From assembly GCA_015256455.1 (NCBI GenBank), contig JABZMB010000001.1, forward strand, positions 69,095 to 133,094: 64,000 bases of DNA, given 5' to 3'. Source of the DNA: Solobacterium sp. Lineage in GTDB: Bacteria > Bacillota_I > Bacilli_A > Erysipelotrichales > Erysipelotrichaceae. Positions 45,353-54,223 of the stretch are shown one piece after another. The position numbers and the translations under genes were made by a program. Numbering within the stretch: position 1 is the first letter of the stretch; each line of letters opens with the position of its first letter. Under the pieces are notes generated by a model, which saw only the letters and a program-made list of their open reading frames with translations, did no database searches and had not been told where the DNA came from.

Positions 45353-47126
45353 CTTTTTCTCCCTTTTGGTGACTTAGAAATTCTTCTTGGACTATGCGGT
45401 AATATACTTTTGCATAGCGATACTGTTTCAGTGAATACTCACCAAAATCAACACCTAATAGTCGCTTATATTCGCACCAATTACTCCATAGTAATCCAGC
45501 AATTGCTACATATGCATAAATCTTATATTTTGTGACCAAATCCACTTTATTTTCGTAATAAATGGAAATTAAATTATCAATCTGTTCTCGTTCATAGAGT
45601 GAGTATATACTAAACATTGCAATATCTAAATCAGGATCTTGCATGCCTGCATATTCCCAGTCAATCAAGCGAATATCTTGCTTACCATTTTCTAATATTT
45701 GAATCATAAAGTTATCTGGGACTGCGTCAATATGTGTTAATGTCTTTTTCTTTATATTACTCTCCACAAACTTTCGTAATGATAAAATATGTTTCTTAGT
45801 AACTTCATAATCTTGGTAAATAGATTTCTTTCCATTCCATAACTTTTCGTAATACTCTAATTGTCCATACAAATCAAATGTATGTTTTACTTGTAGATTT
45901 TGGTTATGGAATGAACGAAGAACCTTCATACATGCACGCAAATCTTCTTGACTATTGGCATCACATACACGTGAATTTTCCATAAACTTTGTAATCTTAT
46001 ATCCATTTTTCTCATTAATATAAATTACATCATCACAGATACGCTTGCCATCTAGTGCACGGTATACAGCCGCCTCTTTTTTACGGTCAATTAACTTATC
46101 TGTTCCCTCTCCAGGAATACGCATAATATATCTTTGGTTTTGACACTCAAATAAGAATGATCGATTTGTCATTCCCTTCTTTAAAATCTGAATATTCTTA
46201 ATTTCTGCATTATTTGTATGTAATGCCTTTGCGATAACAGAAATCGTATCTGACTTTAGATTTTCAGACTCTTCATCAATATCACGTAAGTCTTCATATG
46301 TGTTGATTTCATGCACATCTTCATGACGAACTAATTTCGCACCAATACGATATCCTTCTCCTTCAAATAAACAATCTTCCCAGAAAGAGTTATCATAGCG
46401 TGTTTTCTCTGCCATAGAAACCAAACGTTCTTTTAACCATTTCGCATCTGGATGATTAATATATGCAATACCTATACTACAATTTCCTTCATTTCTCTTA
46501 TCTTTTAATACAATGTGGAATTGTTTACTCACATGTAAATCAGAAGTTGGGTTAGATAAATCACTCATCATATACCATGAATTACATTCATGCATAGAGA
46601 ATGGATTAGAACTAGACCATATATCACATGGCACAATATAGCTACAATCCAAATGATTTGAAACTTGTACTAGAGAATGCAGATTATTCTTTGTTGCATA
46701 TTCTCGATTGATGACAAGTTCAACATTATATTGGTCAATTAAGAATTCATAGGCTTCTTTCATGTATCCTACAACTACATAAATCTTTGTGATACCAACC
46801 TCATGTAGTTGACGAATCAAACGCTCTATTAGTGTTTCGCCATATACCGTCAACAATCCCTTAGGCTTATCCATATTGATAGGTACCATACGTTGACCAT
46901 ATCCTGCAGCCAAGATAATTGCCTGTTTTGGTTGATTATTCTTGATATTCTTTAGCGCTTCTTTTGTTAATCGTCCTTCTTCTGTAATAAAACCAGAAGA
47001 AATTAATTCATTATATTCTCGATTGATAATACCGAGTGAAACACCTATATTCTTAGCAAGTTGTCTTTGGGAAAGTAACTTATTTTCTTTGAGATTACAT
47101 AATATTTTAGATTGGATGTTGTTCAT
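45345..47126 (-). CDS. licA: HTH - nucleotidyltransferase - choline kinase fusion (LicCA-like)
   Basis: 593 residues from the ATG at 47126 (GGAG 6 bp upstream; an ATG 12 bp earlier has no ribosome site). Three parts: a winged-HTH (about 1-58, SQRQLAKNIGVSLGIINREYNEL), a LicC-like nucleotidyltransferase (about 67-290, IILAAGYGQRMVPINMDKPKG), and a LicA choline-kinase domain of the APH fold (about 298-590) with LTHIDAVPDNF (H465, D467, N472) and LIDWEYAG (D489, E491). It would phosphorylate choline; a separate LicC follows, so the internal transferase may be redundant, regulatory or specific to another substrate. The HTH suggests self-regulation of the operon. First gene of the operon. Confidence 0.88.
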   Translation of the reverse strand: MNNIQSKILCNLKENKLLSQRQLAKNIGVSLGIINREYNELISSGFITEEGRLTKEALKNIKNNQPKQAIILAAGYGQRMVPINMDKPKGLLTVYGETLIERLIRQLHEVGITKIYVVVGYMKEAYEFLIDQYNVELVINREYATKNNLHSLVQVSNHLDCSYIVPCDIWSSSNPFSMHECNSWYMMSDLSNPTSDLHVSKQFHIVLKDKRNEGNCSIGIAYINHPDAKWLKERLVSMAEKTRYDNSFWEDCLFEGEGYRIGAKLVRHEDVHEINTYEDLRDIDEESENLKSDTISVIAKALHTNNAEIKNIQILKKGMTNRSFLFECQNQRYIMRIPGEGTDKLIDRKKEAAVYRALDGKRICDDVIYINEKNGYKITKFMENSRVCDANSQEDLRACMKVLRSFHNQNLQVKHTFDLYGQLEYYEKLWNGKKSIYQDYEVTKKHILSLRKFVESNIKKKTLTHIDAVPDNFMIQILENGKQDIRLIDWEYAGMQDPDLDIAMFSIYSLYEREQIDNLISIYYENKVDLVTKYKIYAYVAIAGLLWSNWCEYKRLLGVDFGEYSLKQYRYAKVYYRIVQEEFLSHQKGEKDE

Positions 47127-47160
47127 AATATTCTCCATTTAGTATTTTTTGAACAAACTA

Positions 47161-47189
47161 AGTATACTATAGTACCTATTCCTCGTCAA
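47161..47189 (-). promoter_or_regulatory. Promoter of the choline operon with a palindromic operator candidate
   Basis: Minus strand TTGACG (47189-47184), 17-bp spacer, TATACT (47166-47161). The perfect palindrome TACTATAGTA (47165-47174) overlaps the spacer and the edge of the -10, a place where a bound repressor would block RNA polymerase. The transcript start would be near 47153, about 27 nt before the start codon of the HTH-kinase fusion. Confidence 0.7.
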
Positions 47190-47204
47190 TCACTTCTGAA
47201 AACT

Positions 47205-47251
47205 AAAAAAGTAATGTATATTTGCCCTATTTTTAGAACTTTATACATTAC
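47205..47251 (-). terminator. Terminator of the polysaccharide operon
   Basis: Minus strand: 10-bp perfect stem GTAATGTATA/TATACATTAC with a 21-nt loop and six T after it. It lies 15 bp past the stop at 47267. Confidence 0.82.
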
Positions 47252-47266
47252 CTTTTCTTACATATT

Positions 47267-48349
47267 CTATTCGATTTCTAACACTTGATCTAATTTCTTT
47301 ACTCTTGTTTCATAAGAGAAATGAGACTTTGTAGTAGCGATTGTATTCTTCCATTCTGTAATAAGTGATGGATTCTTTAAAATTTTTTCAAGCCCTTCTA
47401 ATAAGCCTTCCTCAGAATTTTCCACAACAAGACCAGATTCTGCTTCTAAAATAATCTCTTCAGCACCACTAACCTTCGTAGATAGCACAGGAACTCCTAA
47501 CATGATAGCTTCTGTGCATGTTGTGCTATAGCCTTCCGCGTGTGAAGAACAGATAAATAAGTCACACTTTGCAGTATATGCATGAGGATTCTTTCGCTCT
47601 CCAAGTAACGTTACATATGACTGTAAATCATGTTGTTCAATCTGCTTTTGTAGTTGTTCATACTGAGGCCCATTTCCAATTAGTATGCAATGGAATTGAT
47701 ATTGATCCTTTAACTTTGCAAAACAGTTCACTAAGCGATCAAAACCCTTTTCTGCGCTAAGACGTCCTACTGAGATAAACTTTAATCCTTCTGTAGTTGG
47801 TATATCTGTCACTTCTTCTTTACCAGCTTCGACAATCTTTTGATCATCGATTGGATTGTAACAGTATTCTGTCTTCACTGTATGATTAGACTCTTTATAT
47901 AAGCGGTCTGCATTGAACTTTGATACACAAATGACACAATCTGCTTTCTGATAATACTTTAGATATTGTAGATAATCATCATAGCCATGAACCCAAATAT
48001 AATTCTTGGAAGTCCTATTTTCATCATATGAACCTGCCGCAACAGTTGCTAGACCATGTTGGAATCCAATTTCTATGTCATAATTTTGATCAAAGACTAT
48101 ATTATGAATGAATTTCTTAGGCAGCTTCTCCAATATCTGGGCAAACCCTCTAAAGTAAAAGCCAAATAAAGGACGCACAACAATTCTTGGATTCAATTGA
48201 GATACAATTGACTTTTCATACTTGAATAACGGTCTTAATGTTACTTCCACATTTGGATTTTCAGCTAAGTGATTAGCAATTCCAATCGCAACGCGAGAGA
48301 CACCACCAGAATATTCTAAATGATTAAACGCGAAGCAAATCTTCTTCAT
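47267..48349 (-). CDS. Family 4-type glycosyltransferase
   Basis: 360 residues. GT-B fold: an N-terminal NHLEYSGGVSRVAIGIANHL region, and a C-terminal FISVGRLSAEKGFDRLVNCF with SSHAEGYSTTCTEAIMLGVPV (the E-x7-E nucleotide-sugar site). It adds a sugar to the polysaccharide repeat unit on the cytoplasmic face. It is the last gene of the operon, overlapping the sulfotransferase gene by 4 bp. Sugar specificity cannot be told. Confidence 0.9.
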   Translation of the reverse strand: MKKICFAFNHLEYSGGVSRVAIGIANHLAENPNVEVTLRPLFKYEKSIVSQLNPRIVVRPLFGFYFRGFAQILEKLPKKFIHNIVFDQNYDIEIGFQHGLATVAAGSYDENRTSKNYIWVHGYDDYLQYLKYYQKADCVICVSKFNADRLYKESNHTVKTEYCYNPIDDQKIVEAGKEEVTDIPTTEGLKFISVGRLSAEKGFDRLVNCFAKLKDQYQFHCILIGNGPQYEQLQKQIEQHDLQSYVTLLGERKNPHAYTAKCDLFICSSHAEGYSTTCTEAIMLGVPVLSTKVSGAEEIILEAESGLVVENSEEGLLEGLEKILKNPSLITEWKNTIATTKSHFSYETRVKKLDQVLEIE

Positions 48350-49365
48350 ACTTCCTCCGGGAAATCGTAGATATATTCACTTAGATGTTCCTTGATATAG
48401 TCTGCTTCCTTCACATATTCAGGATGTTGTTTCCATAACTGTGTATTCTTGATTGAATTTGCTGGATTTAGTCCTGCAAACTTTCTTGTATGTTGACTTT
48501 CATCTAAACCTAACCAATCAATGATACGTTTTGTTGTATCGTCGTAGTGATAAATCAAATCTTCAAATTGAACTAGAATAACCTTTTCTGGGTTATAGTG
48601 TTCCGTCTTACGATGACTTCTTGTGTATTCGTACCACTTGCAGAATACTTCTGGAGAATCTACAGGAATTACTCTGTCTTTCCACTTATACTTTGCAAGT
48701 AAATAGATATCACGTGGATCTCTTTCTACAACAACTACTTGAATATCGTTGAAATATCGTAAGTAACGATTTAGGTTTGATGGTGGCACAATCTGGTCCA
48801 CCATTACCATAGGCATATTGTTCTTGTTAGCAACACCCAATAACTTATCAATATACTCACGTGTACAGTTTAAGAACTTCTCTTCTGTTGGTTTAGAACA
48901 ATATGTAATTTCATTTGGAAGTTCATTTAGAGTTGAACTTTCAGGATCCATCATCTTTAACTTCCGTAATACTTTACTTGGAAGTAGTTTTGAATAATAG
49001 AATACTCTTCCACGATCATATAAGTCGTAGAACCAATATCCCTTAAATGTAAAATCTGTTAATGCGTCAATGTATTCATAAGATAATTTCTTATACTGAC
49101 CATCAAAGAATGATTCATAGCGATGATTAAAGAATGTACCTGCATTAAAATCAACTAACTTTTTAAATCTCTTTAATGCATGTCCTGAATTATGCCTGTT
49201 GTGATTTTCAACGAGGTTATATTCTAGATCTGAAATACCATCCGGATCTTGCACAAAACGGAATTCATAGTTTGTCATCGAACAGATATTATCAAACTCC
49301 GAGAGAAAATCTGTGATTGCACTAGAGCCTGTACCGTAATAACTTGCACAACTAATAATCTTCAT
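48346..49365 (-). CDS. Sulfotransferase-family protein
   Basis: 339 residues. A 5' phosphosulfate-binding loop is suggested by SYYGTGSSAITDFL near the start, and a 3' phosphate-binding block by VVVERDPRDIYLLAKYKW. WLGLDESQHTRKF and LNPANSIKNTQLW fit the late helical region of PAPS-dependent sulfotransferases. It would sulfate a sugar or lipid-linked repeat unit in the cytoplasm. No PAPS-synthesis genes are in the window. Position between Wzx and a glycosyltransferase, with overlap or 2-bp gaps, ties it to the polysaccharide. It might also be an inactive or glycosyl-modifying relative. Confidence 0.78.
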   Translation of the reverse strand: MKIISCASYYGTGSSAITDFLSEFDNICSMTNYEFRFVQDPDGISDLEYNLVENHNRHNSGHALKRFKKLVDFNAGTFFNHRYESFFDGQYKKLSYEYIDALTDFTFKGYWFYDLYDRGRVFYYSKLLPSKVLRKLKMMDPESSTLNELPNEITYCSKPTEEKFLNCTREYIDKLLGVANKNNMPMVMVDQIVPPSNLNRYLRYFNDIQVVVVERDPRDIYLLAKYKWKDRVIPVDSPEVFCKWYEYTRSHRKTEHYNPEKVILVQFEDLIYHYDDTTKRIIDWLGLDESQHTRKFAGLNPANSIKNTQLWKQHPEYVKEADYIKEHLSEYIYDFPEEV

Positions 49366-49367
49366 AT

Positions 49368-50825
49368 TTATTTTCTCCCTCTTCTCTTAATCATATTCAC
49401 ATATCCAGCCAGTTCTTGTCTGGATCCAGGAATCATATAGAGACATCCAAAATAAATCAAAATGCATAATACGATTGATATATATACATTAATATATCCT
49501 GCTAAATAGTTGCGAGAGATAAATGCAAAGGCAACCATCACTACCGTAGATAAGATATAGTTTTTAAGTTCCAAGAAGATGTCCTTAATGGAGATATACG
49601 ACATTCTCGAAGCGATAATTGTCTGCATAATTGGAAGTTGTAAACGAACAATACAACTGACGATTACAACTGCAGTAAATCCATACTGTGCCGCAAAATA
49701 CAGGGAAGGTATTAAGATCGCTGCTTGTACCATATTGGAGAAGAAGATAAGCTTTGGCTGTCCCTTCGATAAGGTCACAACACCACTCATATCATTAAAG
49801 ATGACACTTTCCGCAAGGACAAAGCCCCATAATGCGATTAACAGATCTGCATCTGCCCACTTACTACCCAGTAAGATACTACGTACGACATCACCATACA
49901 TTAAGATACCTGCACCAAGTGGAATCACGAGGATACCAATCATCTTCAAGAATTTAAAATATAAATTCTTGTATTCATCATAGTTATGTTGTACATGTGA
50001 TAAACCAGCAAATAATACACTGATAGTCGCACCAGAGATTAATGAAGTAATCTGGGCCACCATAGTAGTACCTGTCTTATAAATACCCAAATAATACTGG
50101 GAGAATAATGTTCCAAGCACAAAGATACCAGAATTAGTAACTAGCCATGAAGAGATTGTTTCCATCAAACTCCACATACAGAAATGTAACATTTCCTGTA
50201 ACTTATCAAAACGATAAATCAAATGTGGTTTCCATGTTGAGAAGTATGTTAACAACAATGTATTACACAACTCTCCTGCAATATTACCGATGATGAGTGC
50301 CCAATAAGAGAATTTCATCAAGGCAAGAGGAACTGTTACAACTAATGGAATAAACTTAACAATAATACGGATAAAAGATAATTCCTTATAGTTTAAATTC
50401 TTTCTAAAGATTGCAGCTTGGATACTACTAAAGGATGTCATCGGTAGAATCGCTGCACCAATATAAATCACTTTACCCATACCAGGATTACCAACAACAG
50501 TCGCAATCTGTTCTGCAAATAAGAATATTAATAACCACAATAACAGAGAAATAGAAATATTCGTCCAAAATGCAACGTTGATGGATAAATCTTCATCTTC
50601 TTTTGTTTTAAATTGATGCTGAACTACATATTTTTGGAAGCCTGCATCTGTAAAAATATCCGCAAACGATACAATCATCGTCACCGTCGCGACAACACCA
50701 AATTCTTCTGGCACTAAGATGCGTGCCAAAATCATATTTGTGATTGGAGATATAATTTTTACAATAATTTCTGTGAAGATAGACCACTTTGCGGCACTAC
50801 CAACACGTTCATTGATGTTACTCAT
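49368..50825 (-). CDS. Polysaccharide flippase, Wzx/MOP superfamily
   Basis: 485 residues, about twelve to fourteen membrane helices. It opens GSAAKWSIFTEIIVKIISPITNMILARILVPEEFG, of which ARILVPEEFG is the strongest family match, and contains FTDAGFQKYVVQ. It should flip the undecaprenyl-linked repeat unit across the membrane. GGAGG precedes the ATG. It starts 9 bp after Wzy-like gene and ends 2 bp before the sulfotransferase gene. Confidence 0.9.
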   Translation of the reverse strand: MSNINERVGSAAKWSIFTEIIVKIISPITNMILARILVPEEFGVVATVTMIVSFADIFTDAGFQKYVVQHQFKTKEDEDLSINVAFWTNISISLLLWLLIFLFAEQIATVVGNPGMGKVIYIGAAILPMTSFSSIQAAIFRKNLNYKELSFIRIIVKFIPLVVTVPLALMKFSYWALIIGNIAGELCNTLLLTYFSTWKPHLIYRFDKLQEMLHFCMWSLMETISSWLVTNSGIFVLGTLFSQYYLGIYKTGTTMVAQITSLISGATISVLFAGLSHVQHNYDEYKNLYFKFLKMIGILVIPLGAGILMYGDVVRSILLGSKWADADLLIALWGFVLAESVIFNDMSGVVTLSKGQPKLIFFSNMVQAAILIPSLYFAAQYGFTAVVIVSCIVRLQLPIMQTIIASRMSYISIKDIFLELKNYILSTVVMVAFAFISRNYLAGYINVYISIVLCILIYFGCLYMIPGSRQELAGYVNMIKRRGRK

Positions 50826-50834
50826 GAATCCTCC

Positions 50835-52250
50835 TTACACTGTTACTGGCTTTTTCGCATCGATTGCTATACTAATTTTTTTTAACAACCAGAACACAAA
50901 TACAAAGTAGAATAGGTAATTAAATAAGTCATAGATTCCTCTACGTGGCAATGTAAATAACGCATATGTCATTGACATCTGTACATAGTAACGGAATGGA
51001 GAAAGCTTTTCTTTTGTACAATTTAAAATCAGCGCAACAATTACACCAATAAAGAATATTGCGATTACTCCAAACCATGCAAAGTTATGATATGCCTCAG
51101 CAGTTAAGCTATAACCAATACCGAAAGTTGCTTTTGTATATGTAGTTAACCAGCCTTCATTTACAGAGTCAGTAATTGTTCGTAAAAGTCCACTTGGATC
51201 AGCAAATGATGGGAAGAAGCCCATAATAGATGCTAAATAAGATAGACCATTGGTGAACGGCATTGACTCTGGTGAGGCTCCAACAACAACCATCAACGGG
51301 AAACAAGACCATCCACAACTTCCTATAAAGTTAATTACACCACTCATGATTGATCTTGAGCCACCTACATCTCCACCACCTGCTAAACGTGCATTCGCAA
51401 GATAATTGGATAAGCCCATCAAACCAACGCCTAAAAAGATAATAATTAGAGTTGTACTAAACTTCATCTTCTTAGCATTGTTCATCTTCATTAACATTAG
51501 CGTACCCGCTAGACCAAGTCCAATTGTACGTTGACCAATCACAAGGTATGCAATAATATGAACAATCATTAATAATTCATAGATAATTTGTGTTTTCTTT
51601 TTATTTGTGTTTAATATCCACAATAAAATCAAGGATGGTGTATAGAAAATAGATAGACGATTAAAGATACCTAGACTACCTAGTATTGCACCTGTGCTGC
51701 CACTTCGAAGTGCTTCATAACCGTAGCGAACCGCAAATAATACTTGCACAGCTGTCATAATCATTGAGGCAGGCATAGAAATCCAGAATAATAATTTACC
51801 AATTCTCTTCAAATGGTATGTATTTGTCTGTTCAGTTAATACAAACTGACGTTCTTTCACACCAACTAAAACACCCGCAAGCATAAGAGCTTGAATTGAT
51901 AATAATGTAAACTTCACAACAATCCACATGTGCTTTTCCAATGCAAATTTAGAATAGAATGGATGTTCAAATACATAATCATACTTGATTCCTAATCCAT
52001 ACAAATAAAACTGCCCAAATTGGAAAATACAGAATGAGATAAAAAATAAAGAGAATGCAGTGAAGATTTTTTGATTAATCACTGCATATGTAATAAATAA
52101 AACAACACTAACAAAAAGACCGTAAGCTCCCCAAAAACGGATACTATCTATTTTGAGCCCAAAGGTCATAAATAAACTCAATGCGAGTAACACTAAGTTG
52201 ATATATACCCCAACCACTCGATACTTTGTTGTATGAATCTTAGGCATCAT
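50835..52250 (-). CDS. Wzy-like polysaccharide polymerase (multi-pass membrane protein)
   Basis: 471 residues with about eleven to twelve hydrophobic segments, and a long outside loop about residues 290-390. Sequence is low in family motifs, as usual for Wzy. Position next to Wzx and overlap of 4 bp with the GT2 gene support the assignment. It would join repeat units at the outer face of the membrane. Confidence 0.75.
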   Translation of the reverse strand: MMPKIHTTKYRVVGVYINLVLLALSLFMTFGLKIDSIRFWGAYGLFVSVVLFITYAVINQKIFTAFSLFFISFCIFQFGQFYLYGLGIKYDYVFEHPFYSKFALEKHMWIVVKFTLLSIQALMLAGVLVGVKERQFVLTEQTNTYHLKRIGKLLFWISMPASMIMTAVQVLFAVRYGYEALRSGSTGAILGSLGIFNRLSIFYTPSLILLWILNTNKKKTQIIYELLMIVHIIAYLVIGQRTIGLGLAGTLMLMKMNNAKKMKFSTTLIIIFLGVGLMGLSNYLANARLAGGGDVGGSRSIMSGVINFIGSCGWSCFPLMVVVGASPESMPFTNGLSYLASIMGFFPSFADPSGLLRTITDSVNEGWLTTYTKATFGIGYSLTAEAYHNFAWFGVIAIFFIGVIVALILNCTKEKLSPFRYYVQMSMTYALFTLPRRGIYDLFNYLFYFVFVFWLLKKISIAIDAKKPVTV

Positions 52251-53059
52251 AGGTTCTTACCAAACTTTCTCTTATGATAGTAACGGATGAGTACCTGTGG
52301 TACGAGTCCGTGAAGAATATGCTTGTATGCATAATAATTTTCACTGACAGGTAATCCTAATTTCTTTCTCCAATGAAGTGCTAGTTTACATGCATCAACG
52401 CGGAATTGGAACTTACGCTTCTTCATTGAAGTACGATTTTCACGATAGTTTAAAACAATCTCGTCTAGGTTGTATGCCTTCTTATTAGCATACATTAGTT
52501 TGCACCAAAGATCATAATCCTCTGTACGACTTGTTAAAGCTGAAACCGTATAGCCACCGACTTCTACAAGATCTTTTTTGCGAATCATCACGGTTGGATG
52601 AACAATAGGATGATAACGATAGATATTGCGAGGATTGAGTTCAACTGAGCACTTTCTGATACCCCAAATTCCATCTTCATCAAATAAATTGATGTTCGCT
52701 GATACAAAAGATATATCTGGATGAGCATCCAAATACGCAGCTTCTTTTGTGAAACGCTCTGGCAATGAAACATCATCATCATCCATGCGCGCAATATATT
52801 CGCCACGTGTATATTCAATACAACGGTTTAAAGATGCAGCTAAACGCAAGTTCTTCTCATTATGAAGAACTTGGAATTTATCTGGATACTTTTCTGCATA
52901 ACCCTTTAGAATCTGATATGTGTTATCCGTTGAACAATCATCACAAACAACCAACTCCCAATCTTGGAATGTTTGGTCTAAAAGAGATTGAATCGCATCA
53001 CTAATATATTTTTCGCCATTATAACTGGCCATAATTACAGATACTTTATACTGACTCAT
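52247..53059 (-). CDS. Family 2-type glycosyltransferase
   Basis: 270 residues, GT-A fold. VIMASYNGEKYISDAIQSLLDQTFQDWELVVCDD is the classic start (only VVCDDCSTDNT quoted as key), then GEYIARMDDDDVSLPERF with the DxD-type metal site, and later TEDYDLWCKL. Processive or membrane parts are absent, so it is a single-addition transferase. AAAGGAGG precedes the ATG. Confidence 0.92.
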   Translation of the reverse strand: MSQYKVSVIMASYNGEKYISDAIQSLLDQTFQDWELVVCDDCSTDNTYQILKGYAEKYPDKFQVLHNEKNLRLAASLNRCIEYTRGEYIARMDDDDVSLPERFTKEAAYLDAHPDISFVSANINLFDEDGIWGIRKCSVELNPRNIYRYHPIVHPTVMIRKKDLVEVGGYTVSALTSRTEDYDLWCKLMYANKKAYNLDEIVLNYRENRTSMKKRKFQFRVDACKLALHWRKKLGLPVSENYYAYKHILHGLVPQVLIRYYHKRKFGKNL

Positions 53060-53074
53060 TCAATCCTCCTTTAC

Positions 53075-54211
53075 TTAATCTTTCTCGATTAATAAATAAA
53101 TCTCCTTCATCTTCTCCATGACTGCTTCTAGTGAGAAGTTTTGAATAAATGCTTGATTGGACGCTTTGTAACTAGCCCAATCACCATCAAGAACTTTTTG
53201 AATTGCATGTAAGCAACTTTCTGTAGAGAATGGATCAAACAGTTCTCCACGACTTTCATCGATTAAATCTGAATTTCCACGAATCTTACTAACGACACAT
53301 GGTAGTCCTGTCGCCATCGCTTCCATTAAACTAACAGATAATCCCTCACGATAGGATGGGAATACAAAGATATCCGACATCGTATAGATTTCTGATACAT
53401 CTCTACGATATCCAAGTATATGTACTCTATCTGCAACTTTTAGCTCTTCTGCAAGTCTTTGGTTGTAGCCATCTAAATGATCAATACCAACAATTGCATA
53501 ATGTACAGTCTCTGGAAGTTGTGTTAATGCATGGATGACACGTTGGTGATTCTTATTCTCGTTGAGCTCACCAACGCTGAGTAGTAATGTACAATCCACA
53601 GGAATATTTAATTCTGTACGTTTCTTTTGTACATCGATTTCTGCTTTACCAAATTTATTTAAATCGATGCCTACACCAGGTATATACATCGTATGTTTTG
53701 CATGCATATGATTCTTTGCACGCATGTAATCTTCTTGATTGATTGTAATCAGGATATCCGTCATAAATGACGCATACCACTCTGCTGGATACAGTAATAC
53801 CCAGTTTTTCTTTGGAGCACCTTTGAAGAAATGGAAACCATGTGCTGTATACATCACTTTTGTATGTGTACTACATCCTACAAATCTTGCGATTAAACTG
53901 GCAATTGGTGTATGGCAATGAATGAAAGAGAACTTCTGTTCTTTTACAATTGACTTTAACTGTTTGTAACACTGATAGTTTTTAGGATCTGTGATTTTAC
54001 GCGAAAAAGGAATTTGGTAAAATACCACATTCTTTTCCGTTAGTTCCTTTTTAAAATCAGCAATCTCTTCTTCAGAGATATTGTTTCCATCCACAAAATT
54101 ACACGCAACCTGTACTTCATAGCCCATCTTTTGAAGTAAATCAATCAATGGCATACAGAAGTACTTAATCATCGATGCAATTGTAGTAACAATCAATACT
54201 TTTCTTTCCAT
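53075..54211 (-). CDS. Family 4-type glycosyltransferase
   Basis: 378 residues. IHCHTPIASLIARFVG and AHGFHFFKGAPKKNW match the N-terminal domain of GT4 enzymes of the EpsD/capsular class. GELNENKNHQRVIHAL and FPSYREGLSVSLMEAMATGLP form the sugar-nucleotide site. It lies 15 bp upstream of the GT2 gene and 12 bp after the initiating sugar transferase, so it may add the second sugar. Confidence 0.9.
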   Translation of the reverse strand: MERKVLIVTTIASMIKYFCMPLIDLLQKMGYEVQVACNFVDGNNISEEEIADFKKELTEKNVVFYQIPFSRKITDPKNYQCYKQLKSIVKEQKFSFIHCHTPIASLIARFVGCSTHTKVMYTAHGFHFFKGAPKKNWVLLYPAEWYASFMTDILITINQEDYMRAKNHMHAKHTMYIPGVGIDLNKFGKAEIDVQKKRTELNIPVDCTLLLSVGELNENKNHQRVIHALTQLPETVHYAIVGIDHLDGYNQRLAEELKVADRVHILGYRRDVSEIYTMSDIFVFPSYREGLSVSLMEAMATGLPCVVSKIRGNSDLIDESRGELFDPFSTESCLHAIQKVLDGDWASYKASNQAFIQNFSLEAVMEKMKEIYLLIEKD

Positions 54212-54223
54212 TTAATCCTCAAT

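Noticed and set aside
49579..49983. 134-codon plus-strand frame inside the flippase gene
   Set aside because: Shadow of Wzx on the other strand with no family resemblance or ribosome site. The frame at 57134-57514 inside the Wzz-like gene was dropped for the same reason.
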